From an uncultured Bacteroidales bacterium (lineage in GTDB: Bacteria > Bacteroidota > Bacteroidia > Bacteroidales > Bacteroidaceae), in assembly GCA_937901185.1 (NCBI GenBank), contig CALCHR010000157.1, positions 1 to 6,453 on the forward strand: a stretch of DNA of 6,453 nt. Direction: 5' to 3'. A model generated the notes under the pieces. The model searched no databases and was not told the DNA's origin. It saw nothing but the letters and a program-made list of their open reading frames with translations. The position numbers and the translations under genes are program-made. Shown here in pieces: positions 1 through 6,381 of the stretch; within the stretch, counting starts at the first letter, position 1, and every line of letters starts with the position of its first letter.

Positions 1-44
1 GTTGAAATTTTTGTATCAAGCGCTTGAAACTTTTGTGTCAAGCC
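1..44. repeat. Two tandem 22-bp repeat units with palindromic junctions
   Basis: Positions 1-22 and 23-44 are tandem copies matching at 18 of 22 positions. Each has the core TTGAAAyTTTTGTrTCAAGC. The junction of the two units is a perfect 12-bp palindrome, TCAAGCGCTTGA (16-27), and the end of unit two continues into TCAAGCCTTGA (38-48), symmetric around its central base. A 13-base piece of the unit, GCTTGAAACTTTT, is repeated exactly at 85-97, 63 bases after its copy at 22-34. No reading frame covers the region. The array starts at the window edge and may continue to the left. Function is unknown; protein-binding sites or a dispersed intergenic repeat are both possible. Confidence 0.6.
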
Positions 45-75
45 TTGAAGATACAGTTTTAACTGAGGTGTACTG

Positions 76-126
76 AAAAAAGTTGCTTGAAACTTTTATT
101 CTGAGGCTTAAAAATTATAAAGCAAC
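76..126 (-). terminator. Probable intrinsic terminator of the pdxJ-DJ-1-recG operon
   Basis: On the minus strand GTTGCTT (126 to 120) pairs perfectly with AAGCAAC (88 to 82), and the second arm is followed at once by six T residues (81 to 76). The long loop can fold further through TTTTA/TAAAA. It lies about 80-130 bases past the recG stop codon, as expected for the end of a leftward transcript. The stem is short (7 bp) and only moderately GC-rich and the loop is 31 bases, so this is a plausible rather than strong terminator. It overlaps the outlying copy of the repeat piece at 85-97. Confidence 0.4.
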
Positions 127-203
127 AGTAAAATCTTAGCTAAGCAACCTGCAATGACCATATCACGTAGGTTTAAGCGGTCTAAAATAATAGCAAACTT
201 AGA

Positions 204-2303
204 TTAACTGATTTGAGAAAAATTCTTGCGGGGAGTGCATTGAGTGCGTAGATGTCGCCAAAGAGCTTCATTTTGGGGCAGGTTTTCGTATGGGTCTTGT
301 TCCAAAATGAGTTCGGCGGCTTTTCTGGCTGTGGCCATGATTGGGGCATCATGGGTGAGATTGGCAATTTTCAGAAGTAGGGGAGTCCCACTTTGCGCTG
401 TACCTTCGATATCACCAGGACCGCGTAAGCGTAGGTCGGCTTCGGCTATTTTGAAACCATCTGTGGTTTCAGTCATAGTTTGCATGCGGCGTAAAGAGGT
501 TTCGCTGAGTTGTTGTTTTGTAACCAGTATACAATAGGCTTGATGTGCTCCTCGTCCAACGCGTCCACGAAGTTGATGTAGTTGGGAAAGCCCAAATCTT
601 TCTGCATTTTCAATAACCATGACCGTGGCATTGGGTACATTTACTCCCACTTCTATCACGGTGGTACTTACAAGAATATGAGTGGTTCCTTCAGAGAACG
701 ATTGCATAGCTGCTTCTTTCTCTGAGGGTTTCATACGTCCATGTACCATGCCTACTTTGTATTGGGGGAAGATGGCTTGAAGTTGTTGGAAACCGGCTTC
801 GAGGTCTTTGAGGTCACTTTTCTCGCTCTGCTCTATAAGCGGATATACAAAATATATTTGACGTCCCTCTTGTAGTTGGGCTCGGATGCCATCATAAAGT
901 TCTGGAACTCGGTTGGCATAATAATGAAGTGTGTGTACAGGTTTTCGCCCAGGCGGCAATTCGTCAATTACAGAGGTGTCAAGATCTCCATAGACGGTCA
1001 TTGCGAGAGTACGCGGAATGGGGGTGGCAGTCATGACAAGAACATGGGGAGGACGTATGTTCTTTTCCCAAAGCATGGCACGCTGACGCACTCCAAAACG
1101 ATGCTGCTCATCAATTACGACAAAACCTAGGTTGAGAAATTGGACCGTCGGTTCGATAAGAGCATGGGTTCCTATAAGAATATGTGTCTCTCCGTTTGCG
1201 ATGCTTTTTAAGATGTTACGGCGTGTAGCCGTTGTGGCACTGCCTGTGAGTAGCTCTACGCGTAATGTGCTATTTTTTAGTAACCCACTAATGGTCTTGG
1301 CATGTTGTTCGGCAAGTATCTCTGTGGGCGCCATGATGCATGCCTGGTATCCATTATCTATGGCTATAAGGCAACTCATGAGAGCTACTAATGTCTTTCC
1401 GCTTCCTACATCTCCTTGCAGCAAACGATTCATTTGGTAGCCCTGATTCATATCTTTCCTTATCTCTTTTATAACCCGTTGTTGTGCAGCAGTGAGAGAA
1501 AACGGTAAGCAGTTGTGGTAAAAATGAAGAAAATGATTCCCGATTTTCGGAAAAAGGAATCCTCCTTGTTTGGTCTTACGGTTTTTAGAATGGCGTAAGA
1601 TTTCTAGTTGCAAACAGAAAAGTTCTTCAAACTTAAGACGGTAGGTACTAGAAGGAAGATGGGCTGCTGTGGGTGGGTAATGTATATTCCGGAGAGCTTC
1701 GTAGCTACCTACTAAATTGTGTTCTGCGCGTATTTGAAGTGGAAGAAAATCGTTGATTTGCTCTCCACAGAGACTAAATATATTGTTAATGAGCTGGCTT
1801 ATGATATTAGAATTGATGCCCCTTTGCTTAAGTTTCTCTGTTGTATGATAAAAAGGACGCATGATATCAATGTCTGCAGCATGTTTTTCGGCATCTTCAA
1901 GTTCGGGATGCGCAAAAGATAAACGGCCGTTCCAGGAACTGGGACGACCTAAAAGTAGATATTCTTTATTTACTTTATAATTTTTCTCTATATATTTTAT
2001 TCCGTTAAACCAAATCAACTCAACATAGCCAGTACCATCTGTGAAGATTGCCTTTATTCGTCGTTTCCGACCAGCCCCTTCAGTCTCAAAATCCAAAATT
2101 TTTCCTTTCAGTTGTACAAAAGCTGTATTTTCTTGTAGTTGGTTGATCTTATAAATAGTGGAACGATCAATGTATTTATATGGAAATGTATAAAGTAAAT
2201 CTCTGATAGTTCGTATGTCCAATTCTTTTTGAAGGAGCTCAGCTCTAACAGGACCTACGCCTTTCAGGTATTGAATATCTTGCGACAAGATATCATTGCT
2301 CAT
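204..2303 (-). CDS. recG: ATP-dependent DNA helicase RecG
   Basis: RecG is a superfamily 2 double-strand DNA translocase that reverses stalled replication forks and drives branch migration of Holliday junctions and R/D-loops. The 699-residue product is full length for the family. An N-terminal KGVGP segment leads into an OB-fold wedge domain (about residues 60-160). The helicase core follows: Walker A GDVGSGKT (297-304), motif Ia MAPTEILAEQH, motif II DEQH (398-401), motif III TATP (425-428), and motif VI QLHQLRGRVGRG (574-585). The RecG-specific translocation segment LRLRGPGDIEGTAQSG follows at about 624-639. The frame can open at TTG 2309, but I chose ATG 2303 because ATG is stronger and gives the usual short leader before the first helix. 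It is the last gene of the operon, 27 bases after the DJ-1 gene, with no clear Shine-Dalgarno sequence. A frame open on the opposite strand inside it is a shadow. Confidence 0.97.
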   Translation of the reverse strand: MSNDILSQDIQYLKGVGPVRAELLQKELDIRTIRDLLYTFPYKYIDRSTIYKINQLQENTAFVQLKGKILDFETEGAGRKRRIKAIFTDGTGYVELIWFNGIKYIEKNYKVNKEYLLLGRPSSWNGRLSFAHPELEDAEKHAADIDIMRPFYHTTEKLKQRGINSNIISQLINNIFSLCGEQINDFLPLQIRAEHNLVGSYEALRNIHYPPTAAHLPSSTYRLKFEELFCLQLEILRHSKNRKTKQGGFLFPKIGNHFLHFYHNCLPFSLTAAQQRVIKEIRKDMNQGYQMNRLLQGDVGSGKTLVALMSCLIAIDNGYQACIMAPTEILAEQHAKTISGLLKNSTLRVELLTGSATTATRRNILKSIANGETHILIGTHALIEPTVQFLNLGFVVIDEQHRFGVRQRAMLWEKNIRPPHVLVMTATPIPRTLAMTVYGDLDTSVIDELPPGRKPVHTLHYYANRVPELYDGIRAQLQEGRQIYFVYPLIEQSEKSDLKDLEAGFQQLQAIFPQYKVGMVHGRMKPSEKEAAMQSFSEGTTHILVSTTVIEVGVNVPNATVMVIENAERFGLSQLHQLRGRVGRGAHQAYCILVTKQQLSETSLRRMQTMTETTDGFKIAEADLRLRGPGDIEGTAQSGTPLLLKIANLTHDAPIMATARKAAELILEQDPYENLPQNEALWRHLRTQCTPRKNFSQIS

Positions 2304-2330
2304 AAGCAACTGGTAACTATTATCTTTAGT

Positions 2331-2876
2331 TTATGCGTAGAACATTTCTTTTTTTACCGCTTCTACTTTTGTATTAGGAAGGAAGTAGGAAGCAATAGCA
2401 AAGGCAAATTCAACAGAAGCAAAAGGCCCTTTACCTGTAATAATATTTCCATCAACCACTACCGGGGCATCTATATAGTTTGCGCCTTTTAGATGATTTT
2501 CAAATCCGGGGTAACAAGTTGCGTTCTTTCCTTCAAGAACTCCATACTCGCCTAAGACCATAGGTGCGGCACAAATAGCTGCCATTAGCGTTCCCTTTTC
2601 TTTGAAAACATCAATAATTTTTTTCAGCCTATCATGTAGCATAAGATTTTTTGCGCCAGGCATTCCTCCTGGTAATATGATACCTTGGCACTCGTTGAGT
2701 ATCTGGGTCTTCAAAAATCTCTCATCAGCCATAATAGGAATTCCATGTGCACCATGAATAAGACGTGGCCCAATGAGGGATATAGTTTTTACCTCTAAAC
2801 CACAACGGCGTAGAATATCTAAAGTAGTAATGGCTTCTATTTCTTCAAATCCATTTGCTAAAAAAAGGTAAATCAT
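2331..2876 (-). CDS. DJ-1/PfpI family protein (YajL/ThiJ-like)
   Basis: The 181-residue protein belongs to the DJ-1/ThiJ/PfpI superfamily, class I glutamine amidotransferase-like fold. The family signatures are present: GFEEIEA near the N-terminus with Glu14 matching the conserved acid that contacts the reactive cysteine; LPGGMPGA (68-75); and the nucleophile elbow AAICAAP with Cys102. A CYPGFE segment (116-121) and a GKGPFASVEFA segment follow, where most relatives have Gly at the Phe position. The length is typical of DJ-1 rather than of larger PfpI proteases. Family roles proposed elsewhere include oxidative-stress chaperone, deglycase and glyoxalase activity; the true reaction here cannot be read from sequence. 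It starts 12 bases after the pdxJ stop and ends 27 bases before recG, so it is almost certainly co-transcribed with both. Cytoplasmic: there is no signal peptide. Confidence 0.92.
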   Translation of the reverse strand: MIYLFLANGFEEIEAITTLDILRRCGLEVKTISLIGPRLIHGAHGIPIMADERFLKTQILNECQGIILPGGMPGAKNLMLHDRLKKIIDVFKEKGTLMAAICAAPMVLGEYGVLEGKNATCYPGFENHLKGANYIDAPVVVDGNIITGKGPFASVEFAFAIASYFLPNTKVEAVKKEMFYA

Positions 2877-2888
2877 TGGTTATATTTT

Positions 2889-3602
2889 TTATTTAAGACA
2901 ATCTAAATATTTTTGAATGGTATCTTTAAGCCCGTAAAATAGAGCATCACAAATAAGAGCATGTCCTATGCTGACTTCATCAGTCCATGGGATAGTTTTG
3001 TGATAGAACTGCAGGTTGGTTAGACTTAAATCATGTCCAGCATTTAACCCCAAACCGATTTCTTTACAAAGATGAGCCGTTTGTAAAAAATCGCGGATAG
3101 CTTCAGTGCTATTAATATTATAATGTGTTGCATAAGGTTCTGTATAAAGTTCAACTCTATCCGCTCCGATGCTTTTAGCTCCCTCTGCCATAGCTGGAGA
3201 TGCGTCAATAAAAATAGAGGTCCTTATTTGTTGACTCTTGAACATTTCTACAATCTCTTTTAGATAATGGGCATGAGTATGTGTGTCCCATCCGTGATTT
3301 GAAGTCAGTTGGGTAGGAGAGTCAGGAACCAATGTGACTTGTGTGGGTTTTACTTCACAAACCAAATCGCAAAAATCTCTGCTAGGAAATCCTTCTATAT
3401 TAAATTCTGTTTTTAATAATGGGGCTAATTCTCTAACATCGCTATATCTAATGTGTCGTTCATCGGGGCGAGGATGTACTGTAATTCCTTGAGCGCCAAA
3501 TGTCTCACATAATAGTGCTGTCTTGATGACATCAGGATTGTTTCCACCTCTAGCATTGCGTAGTGTCGCAATTTTATTTATGTTTACACTTAACTTTGTC
3601 AT
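2889..3602 (-). CDS. pdxJ: Pyridoxine 5'-phosphate synthase PdxJ
   Basis: PdxJ condenses 3-amino-2-oxopropyl phosphate with 1-deoxy-D-xylulose 5-phosphate to give pyridoxine 5'-phosphate, the ring-closing step of DXP-dependent vitamin B6 synthesis. From ATG 3602 the protein has 237 residues, a normal length for this TIM-barrel enzyme. The active-site set is intact: N-terminal KLSVNINKIATLRNARGG, His43/Arg45/His50 in HPRPDERH, Glu70 in FNIEGFPS, Glu151 in RVELYTEPYA, His190 in LNAGHDL and His214 in IGHAL. An in-frame TTG at 3608 would add two residues; ATG 3602 is preferred because it gives the usual MTKLSVN start. It is the first gene of the leftward operon, divergent from nadK across about 120 bases. 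It is therefore the gene most directly served by the candidate promoter at 3664-3671. No key residue is missing. Confidence 0.97.
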   Translation of the reverse strand: MTKLSVNINKIATLRNARGGNNPDVIKTALLCETFGAQGITVHPRPDERHIRYSDVRELAPLLKTEFNIEGFPSRDFCDLVCEVKPTQVTLVPDSPTQLTSNHGWDTHTHAHYLKEIVEMFKSQQIRTSIFIDASPAMAEGAKSIGADRVELYTEPYATHYNINSTEAIRDFLQTAHLCKEIGLGLNAGHDLSLTNLQFYHKTIPWTDEVSIGHALICDALFYGLKDTIQKYLDCLK

Positions 3603-3609
3603 TCTCAAG

Positions 3610-3640
3610 ATTGTTTGTTGAAAGAAAACAAGTATCTTTG
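3610..3640 (+). promoter_or_regulatory. Candidate promoter for nadK and the ABC exporter
   Basis: TATCTTTG at 3633-3640 matches the Bacteroides -7 consensus TAnnTTTG exactly, and ATTG at 3610-3613 resembles the -33 TTTG (3 of 4) with a 19-base spacer. Transcription would begin near 3647 and leave a leader of about 75 bases before the nadK ATG. It would overlap the 5' end of the opposing pdxJ transcript by some 10 bases. Supported by motif and position only. Confidence 0.45.
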
Positions 3641-3697
3641 CTGCTGTATTTATACATGTTCTGCAAATATACTAAAAAATCCTTTGAGATACAGCAG
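3641..3697. repeat. 9-bp inverted repeat in the pdxJ/nadK divergent region
   Basis: CTGCTGTAT (3641-3649) and its exact reverse complement ATACAGCAG (3689-3697) flank 39 bases. The left arm directly follows the nadK -7 box, at its likely start site. The right arm covers the expected -33 position of the pdxJ promoter. This could be a two-site operator for one regulator acting on both promoters. With only 9 bp per arm, a chance match is possible. Confidence 0.4.
3664..3671 (-). promoter_or_regulatory. Candidate -7 box for the pdxJ operon
   Basis: Read on the minus strand this is TATATTTG, a perfect match to the Bacteroides sigma-ABfr -7 consensus TAnnTTTG. It lies 61 bases before the pdxJ ATG. 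The expected -33 TTTG near 3691-3695 is poorly matched (only CTG/CTGT), and that place is covered by the right arm of the 9-bp inverted repeat. The start site would fall near 3657. Supported by motif and position only. Confidence 0.45.
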
Positions 3698-3722
3698 TAG
3701 CGCTAAATGAATTTGAAAAATA

Positions 3723-4607
3723 ATGTTAAAAGGCAATAAATATATATTACTATTTGGAAATAGCTTTCAAGTAAAAAATAGAGCTAACATTTTATCGCTT
3801 ATTGAAAGTATCAAAAAATACCAAAGTAATATTTTAATAGAAAGAGAATTTGGAGAGTTCTTGCAGCAACCTGATTTGTTGCAAAGTTTTTTTGATTCTG
3901 ATAAAATAAAAGAAATAGATGCCGCTTTTGCTATCTCTGTTGGTGGAGATGGTACTTTTTTGAGTACAGCAGCATCTATTGGGGATAAAGAGATTCCTAT
4001 ATTAGGGGTTAATATGGGGAGGCTTGGCTTTCTTGCAGACGTTTCACCCCATAAAATTGATGAAGCTTTATCTTCTTTATATAAAGGTGAATATATAATA
4101 GAACAACGTAGCTTATTAGAAGTTAGGGTAGATGGTCAATTATTTACAACTTATCCTTATGCCTTGAATGAAGTTTCTGTTTTGAAACATGATAACTCTT
4201 CTCTTATTGATATAGAAGTGCATATAGATGGTCATCCAATGGCAACATACATAGCAGATGGGTTAATAGTTTGTACTCCAACGGGCAGTACGGGATATTC
4301 GTTAAGTGCGGGTGGTCCTATAATTTCCCCTAAAAGTAATACGATATGTTTGTCTGCTGTGGCTCCTCATAGCTTAAATGTGCGCCCTGTGATTTTATGT
4401 AATGATGTAATTGTTGATTTGCAAGTAAAGAGTAGGGGAAATCGTTTCTTGTTGTCCATTGATGGTCGAAGTTGCAGTTTGCCAGATAACAAAGTTGTTA
4501 CATTATCTCAAGCTCCTCATACGATAGGTGTTATAAAGGTTCTTCATAAGAGTTTTTTTGATACCCTTCGCGACAGAATGATGTGGGGAGCAGATTATCG
4601 TAATTAA
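3723..4607 (+). CDS. nadK: NAD kinase
   Basis: NadK phosphorylates the 2'-hydroxyl of NAD(+) to make NADP(+), the only route to NADP in most bacteria; it is soluble and cytoplasmic. The 294-residue product has the family hallmarks in order: a Rossmann-like N-terminal strand (YILLFGNSF); the GGDGT motif at 74-78 with the conserved Asp76; NMGRLGFLADV (97-107); Asn149-Glu150 in ALNEVSV; the TPTGSTGYSLSAGGPI glycine-rich segment (185-200); and a C-terminal FFDTLRDRMMWGADYR. Length is normal. The ATG at 3723 is the first plausible start; no clear Shine-Dalgarno sequence precedes it, in keeping with Bacteroidota genes. It diverges from pdxJ and is followed after only 6 bases by the ABC exporter, so the two probably share a transcript. 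Confidence 0.96.
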   Translation: MLKGNKYILLFGNSFQVKNRANILSLIESIKKYQSNILIEREFGEFLQQPDLLQSFFDSDKIKEIDAAFAISVGGDGTFLSTAASIGDKEIPILGVNMGRLGFLADVSPHKIDEALSSLYKGEYIIEQRSLLEVRVDGQLFTTYPYALNEVSVLKHDNSSLIDIEVHIDGHPMATYIADGLIVCTPTGSTGYSLSAGGPIISPKSNTICLSAVAPHSLNVRPVILCNDVIVDLQVKSRGNRFLLSIDGRSCSLPDNKVVTLSQAPHTIGVIKVLHKSFFDTLRDRMMWGADYRN

Positions 4608-4613
4608 AATTTT

Positions 4614-6272
4614 ATGCTTAAGAAAAATAAGATAAAGACTTTAGCACAACTCGCAATTTGGTTTGGCGTTACTTGGAAAAAACATTATCTTCAAGCCTCT
4701 CTGAATCTTATTATAGGAGTACTAAATGTATTCCTGGATTTAGCATTTGTCTGGTGTACAAAACTATCTGTAGATGTTGCAACCAAGGTGGAAACACGCT
4801 ATACGCTATATTTTGCGCTCTCGTTGTTGGTATCCATCATTGTGCTGCAACTTTTGTTGGGTATAAGTTCGCGATGGATAAAGGCCTTGCTCGGTGTGAA
4901 AGCACAGAATAATATGCGGATGTGTTTATTCTCTCGGCTTTTACAAACCCAATGGGGCGACTTACGCCAGTATCATAGTGGAGATTTGATCAACCGAATA
5001 GAAAGAGACGTACGCGATGTTATTGCTTTTTTGACAGAAAATCTGCCGGCATTCATAACCACCTGCGTTCAGTTTGTTTGTGCGTTCCTATTCTTATTCT
5101 ATATGGATAAGTTTTTGGCTTGTATCATCATATTTGTACTTCCATTCTTTATCTTAGGTAGCAGATTCTATATAAGAAAGATGCGCAAACTCACACACGA
5201 TATAAGGGATACAGAGAGCGACGTACAATCAGTAGTACAAGAAAGTTTGCAACATTCTTTAGTTCTGAAAGCATTGGAACAAGTTGGCAATTCTTGTGAT
5301 AAACTACATACTTTGCAAAATAGACTGCATACACGCATTCTTTCAAAGACAAAATATTCTACGGTATCTTCCGGCTTGATGAATCTGGGTTTTGCCATAG
5401 GTTATCTTTTAACATTTGGATGGGGAGTAATGAGCTTAGAAGAAGGTCTTATCACTTATGGTACGCTCATCGCATTCATTCAGCTTGTAGGGCAGATTCA
5501 GTCACCCATGCGTTCTCTGACGCACTTTATTCCTGTTTTTATTAGCGCCTCTACAGCCGGAGAGCGATTGATGGAGCTGGAAGAACTCCATTTGGAAGAG
5601 AAGAGACAAGGTCATCTCTCTATTGCAAATGCCGGAATAGAAATTAAAGACCTACATTTTTCTTATTCAAAAGAGGGTAGGGTGATTTTCGACAATTTTT
5701 CATATAACTTTCCACCGGGAAGTATTACAGCTATAGTAGGTGAAACAGGAGCCGGAAAGACCACCCTTATTCGCTTATTGTTTTCTTTAGTAAAGCCCTG
5801 TAAGGGAATGCTCACTCTGTATAATAATGGGTACGAAACCATAGAGATAGGGCCTAACACCCGAATGAATTTCTCTTACGTTCCGCAAGGAAACACTCTT
5901 TTTTCCGGAACAATCAGAGAAAATCTTTTGATGGGTAATAAATATGCCACAGAAGAGGAGATGAACGAGGCCTTAAAAATAGCTGCAGCCAACTTTGTCT
6001 TCAATTTACCCTCAGGGATAGACTCTGTATGTGGAGAAATAGGAGATGGATTTTCCGAAGGACAAGCACAACGCATTGTGATTGCAAGGGCCTTACTGAA
6101 AAAATGCTCTATATATATTTTCGATGAAGCTACCAGTTCTTTAGACGAAGCAACAGAACGCATTGTAATCCAGAATATTATTTCAAGCATGTCTGGTTGC
6201 ACCCTGATTTTTGTTACCCATAGGCCGGAGATATTAAATTATTGTACTCAAATACTCAGACTGGAAAGATAG
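4614..6272 (+). CDS. ABC exporter, fused permease and ATPase, substrate unknown
   Basis: This 552-residue type IV ABC half-transporter should act as a dimer in the inner membrane. Hydrophobic segments lie near residues 27-47, 66-86, 146-163, 168-186 and 252-272, with a further one near 280-300, fitting the six-helix exporter domain. The ATPase has an A-loop Tyr351 (HFSYSKEG), Walker A GETGAGKT (376-383, Lys382), Q-loop Gln425 (YVPQGN), signature FSEGQ (480-484) in place of LSGGQ, Walker B YIFDEATSSLD with Asp504 and catalytic Glu505, and H-loop His536 (VTHRPE). All catalytic residues are present, so it should hydrolyse ATP. There is no N-terminal C39 peptidase domain, since the membrane domain starts at once. 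The chain stops 16 residues after the H-loop histidine, lacking the usual tail of exporters. It starts 6 bases after nadK, probably translated from the same mRNA. Export of a peptide, lipid or drug-like molecule is possible; the sequence does not decide. Confidence 0.93.
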   Translation: MLKKNKIKTLAQLAIWFGVTWKKHYLQASLNLIIGVLNVFLDLAFVWCTKLSVDVATKVETRYTLYFALSLLVSIIVLQLLLGISSRWIKALLGVKAQNNMRMCLFSRLLQTQWGDLRQYHSGDLINRIERDVRDVIAFLTENLPAFITTCVQFVCAFLFLFYMDKFLACIIIFVLPFFILGSRFYIRKMRKLTHDIRDTESDVQSVVQESLQHSLVLKALEQVGNSCDKLHTLQNRLHTRILSKTKYSTVSSGLMNLGFAIGYLLTFGWGVMSLEEGLITYGTLIAFIQLVGQIQSPMRSLTHFIPVFISASTAGERLMELEELHLEEKRQGHLSIANAGIEIKDLHFSYSKEGRVIFDNFSYNFPPGSITAIVGETGAGKTTLIRLLFSLVKPCKGMLTLYNNGYETIEIGPNTRMNFSYVPQGNTLFSGTIRENLLMGNKYATEEEMNEALKIAAANFVFNLPSGIDSVCGEIGDGFSEGQAQRIVIARALLKKCSIYIFDEATSSLDEATERIVIQNIISSMSGCTLIFVTHRPEILNYCTQILRLER

Positions 6273-6308
6273 CGATGCTGATGGCAGAGGATGCAGAGTG
6301 AATGGCTC

Positions 6309-6330
6309 GGTAACTTGCTGGTAATTTGCT
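6309..6330. repeat. 11-bp tandem repeat downstream of the ABC exporter
   Basis: GGTAACTTGCT (6309-6319) is followed directly by GGTAATTTGCT (6320-6330), differing at one position. It lies between the exporter stop and the next start codon. Function unknown; it may be a recent slippage duplication or a pair of binding sites. Confidence 0.6.
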
Positions 6331-6349
6331 CACCTCATTTATAAGGTGA
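6330..6349 (+). other. Small hairpin downstream of the ABC exporter
   Basis: TCACCT (6330-6335) and AGGTGA (6344-6349) form a 6-bp stem with an 8-base loop. An outer pairing of ACTTG (6314-6318) with CAAGT (6351-6355) could extend it around a one-sided bulge. No T-run follows on either strand, so it is not a standard intrinsic terminator. It could be an RNA 3'-end or processing structure, or chance. Confidence 0.3.
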
Positions 6350-6381
6350 CCAAGTAAGTAGAACCTTAAAATAAAGAGACT

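Noticed and set aside
1..107. CRISPR array suggested by repeats at the left edge
   Set aside because: The units are directly tandem without unique spacers of constant length, are only partly identical, and no cas gene is present.
135..144. Palindrome CTTAGCTAAG as a terminator hairpin
   Set aside because: A perfect 10-bp palindrome leaves no loop and has no T-run after it. The 82-126 stem with T6 is a better candidate.
244..537. Plus-strand open frame inside recG
   Set aside because: It lies wholly antisense to the conserved C-terminal part of recG and shows no recognisable domain. The same holds for plus-strand frames at 876-1130, 1132-1440, 1719-1922 and 2229-2492 (the last runs into the DJ-1 gene).
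2304..2309. TTG start for recG, and likewise TTG at 3608 for pdxJ
   Set aside because: Each adds only two residues ahead of a good ATG, and family N-termini fit the ATG starts better.
3683..3715. Second nadK promoter, TTTG with 21-base spacing to TGAATTTG
   Set aside because: The -7 box has one mismatch and lies 7 bases before the ATG, which would leave almost no leader. Kept only as a weak alternative.
3603..3722. Riboswitch in the pdxJ or nadK leader
   Set aside because: The leaders are only about 55-75 bases and AT-rich, without a conserved aptamer pattern that I can recognise.
5168..6202. Minus-strand open frames inside the ABC exporter
   Set aside because: Frames at 5168-5398, 5663-5860 and 5876-6202 are antisense to strong exporter motifs, including Walker A and the signature motif, and lack any family features.
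6260..6310. Frameshift or premature stop cutting off the exporter C-terminus
   Set aside because: The frame after the TAG meets another stop within a few codons, and I see no tail-like sequence in the other frames, so the short end appears natural.
6311..6328. -7 boxes in the tandem repeat (TAACTTG and TAATTTG)
   Set aside because: Both are one base too short for TAnnTTTG, and no -33 element is seen at the proper distance.
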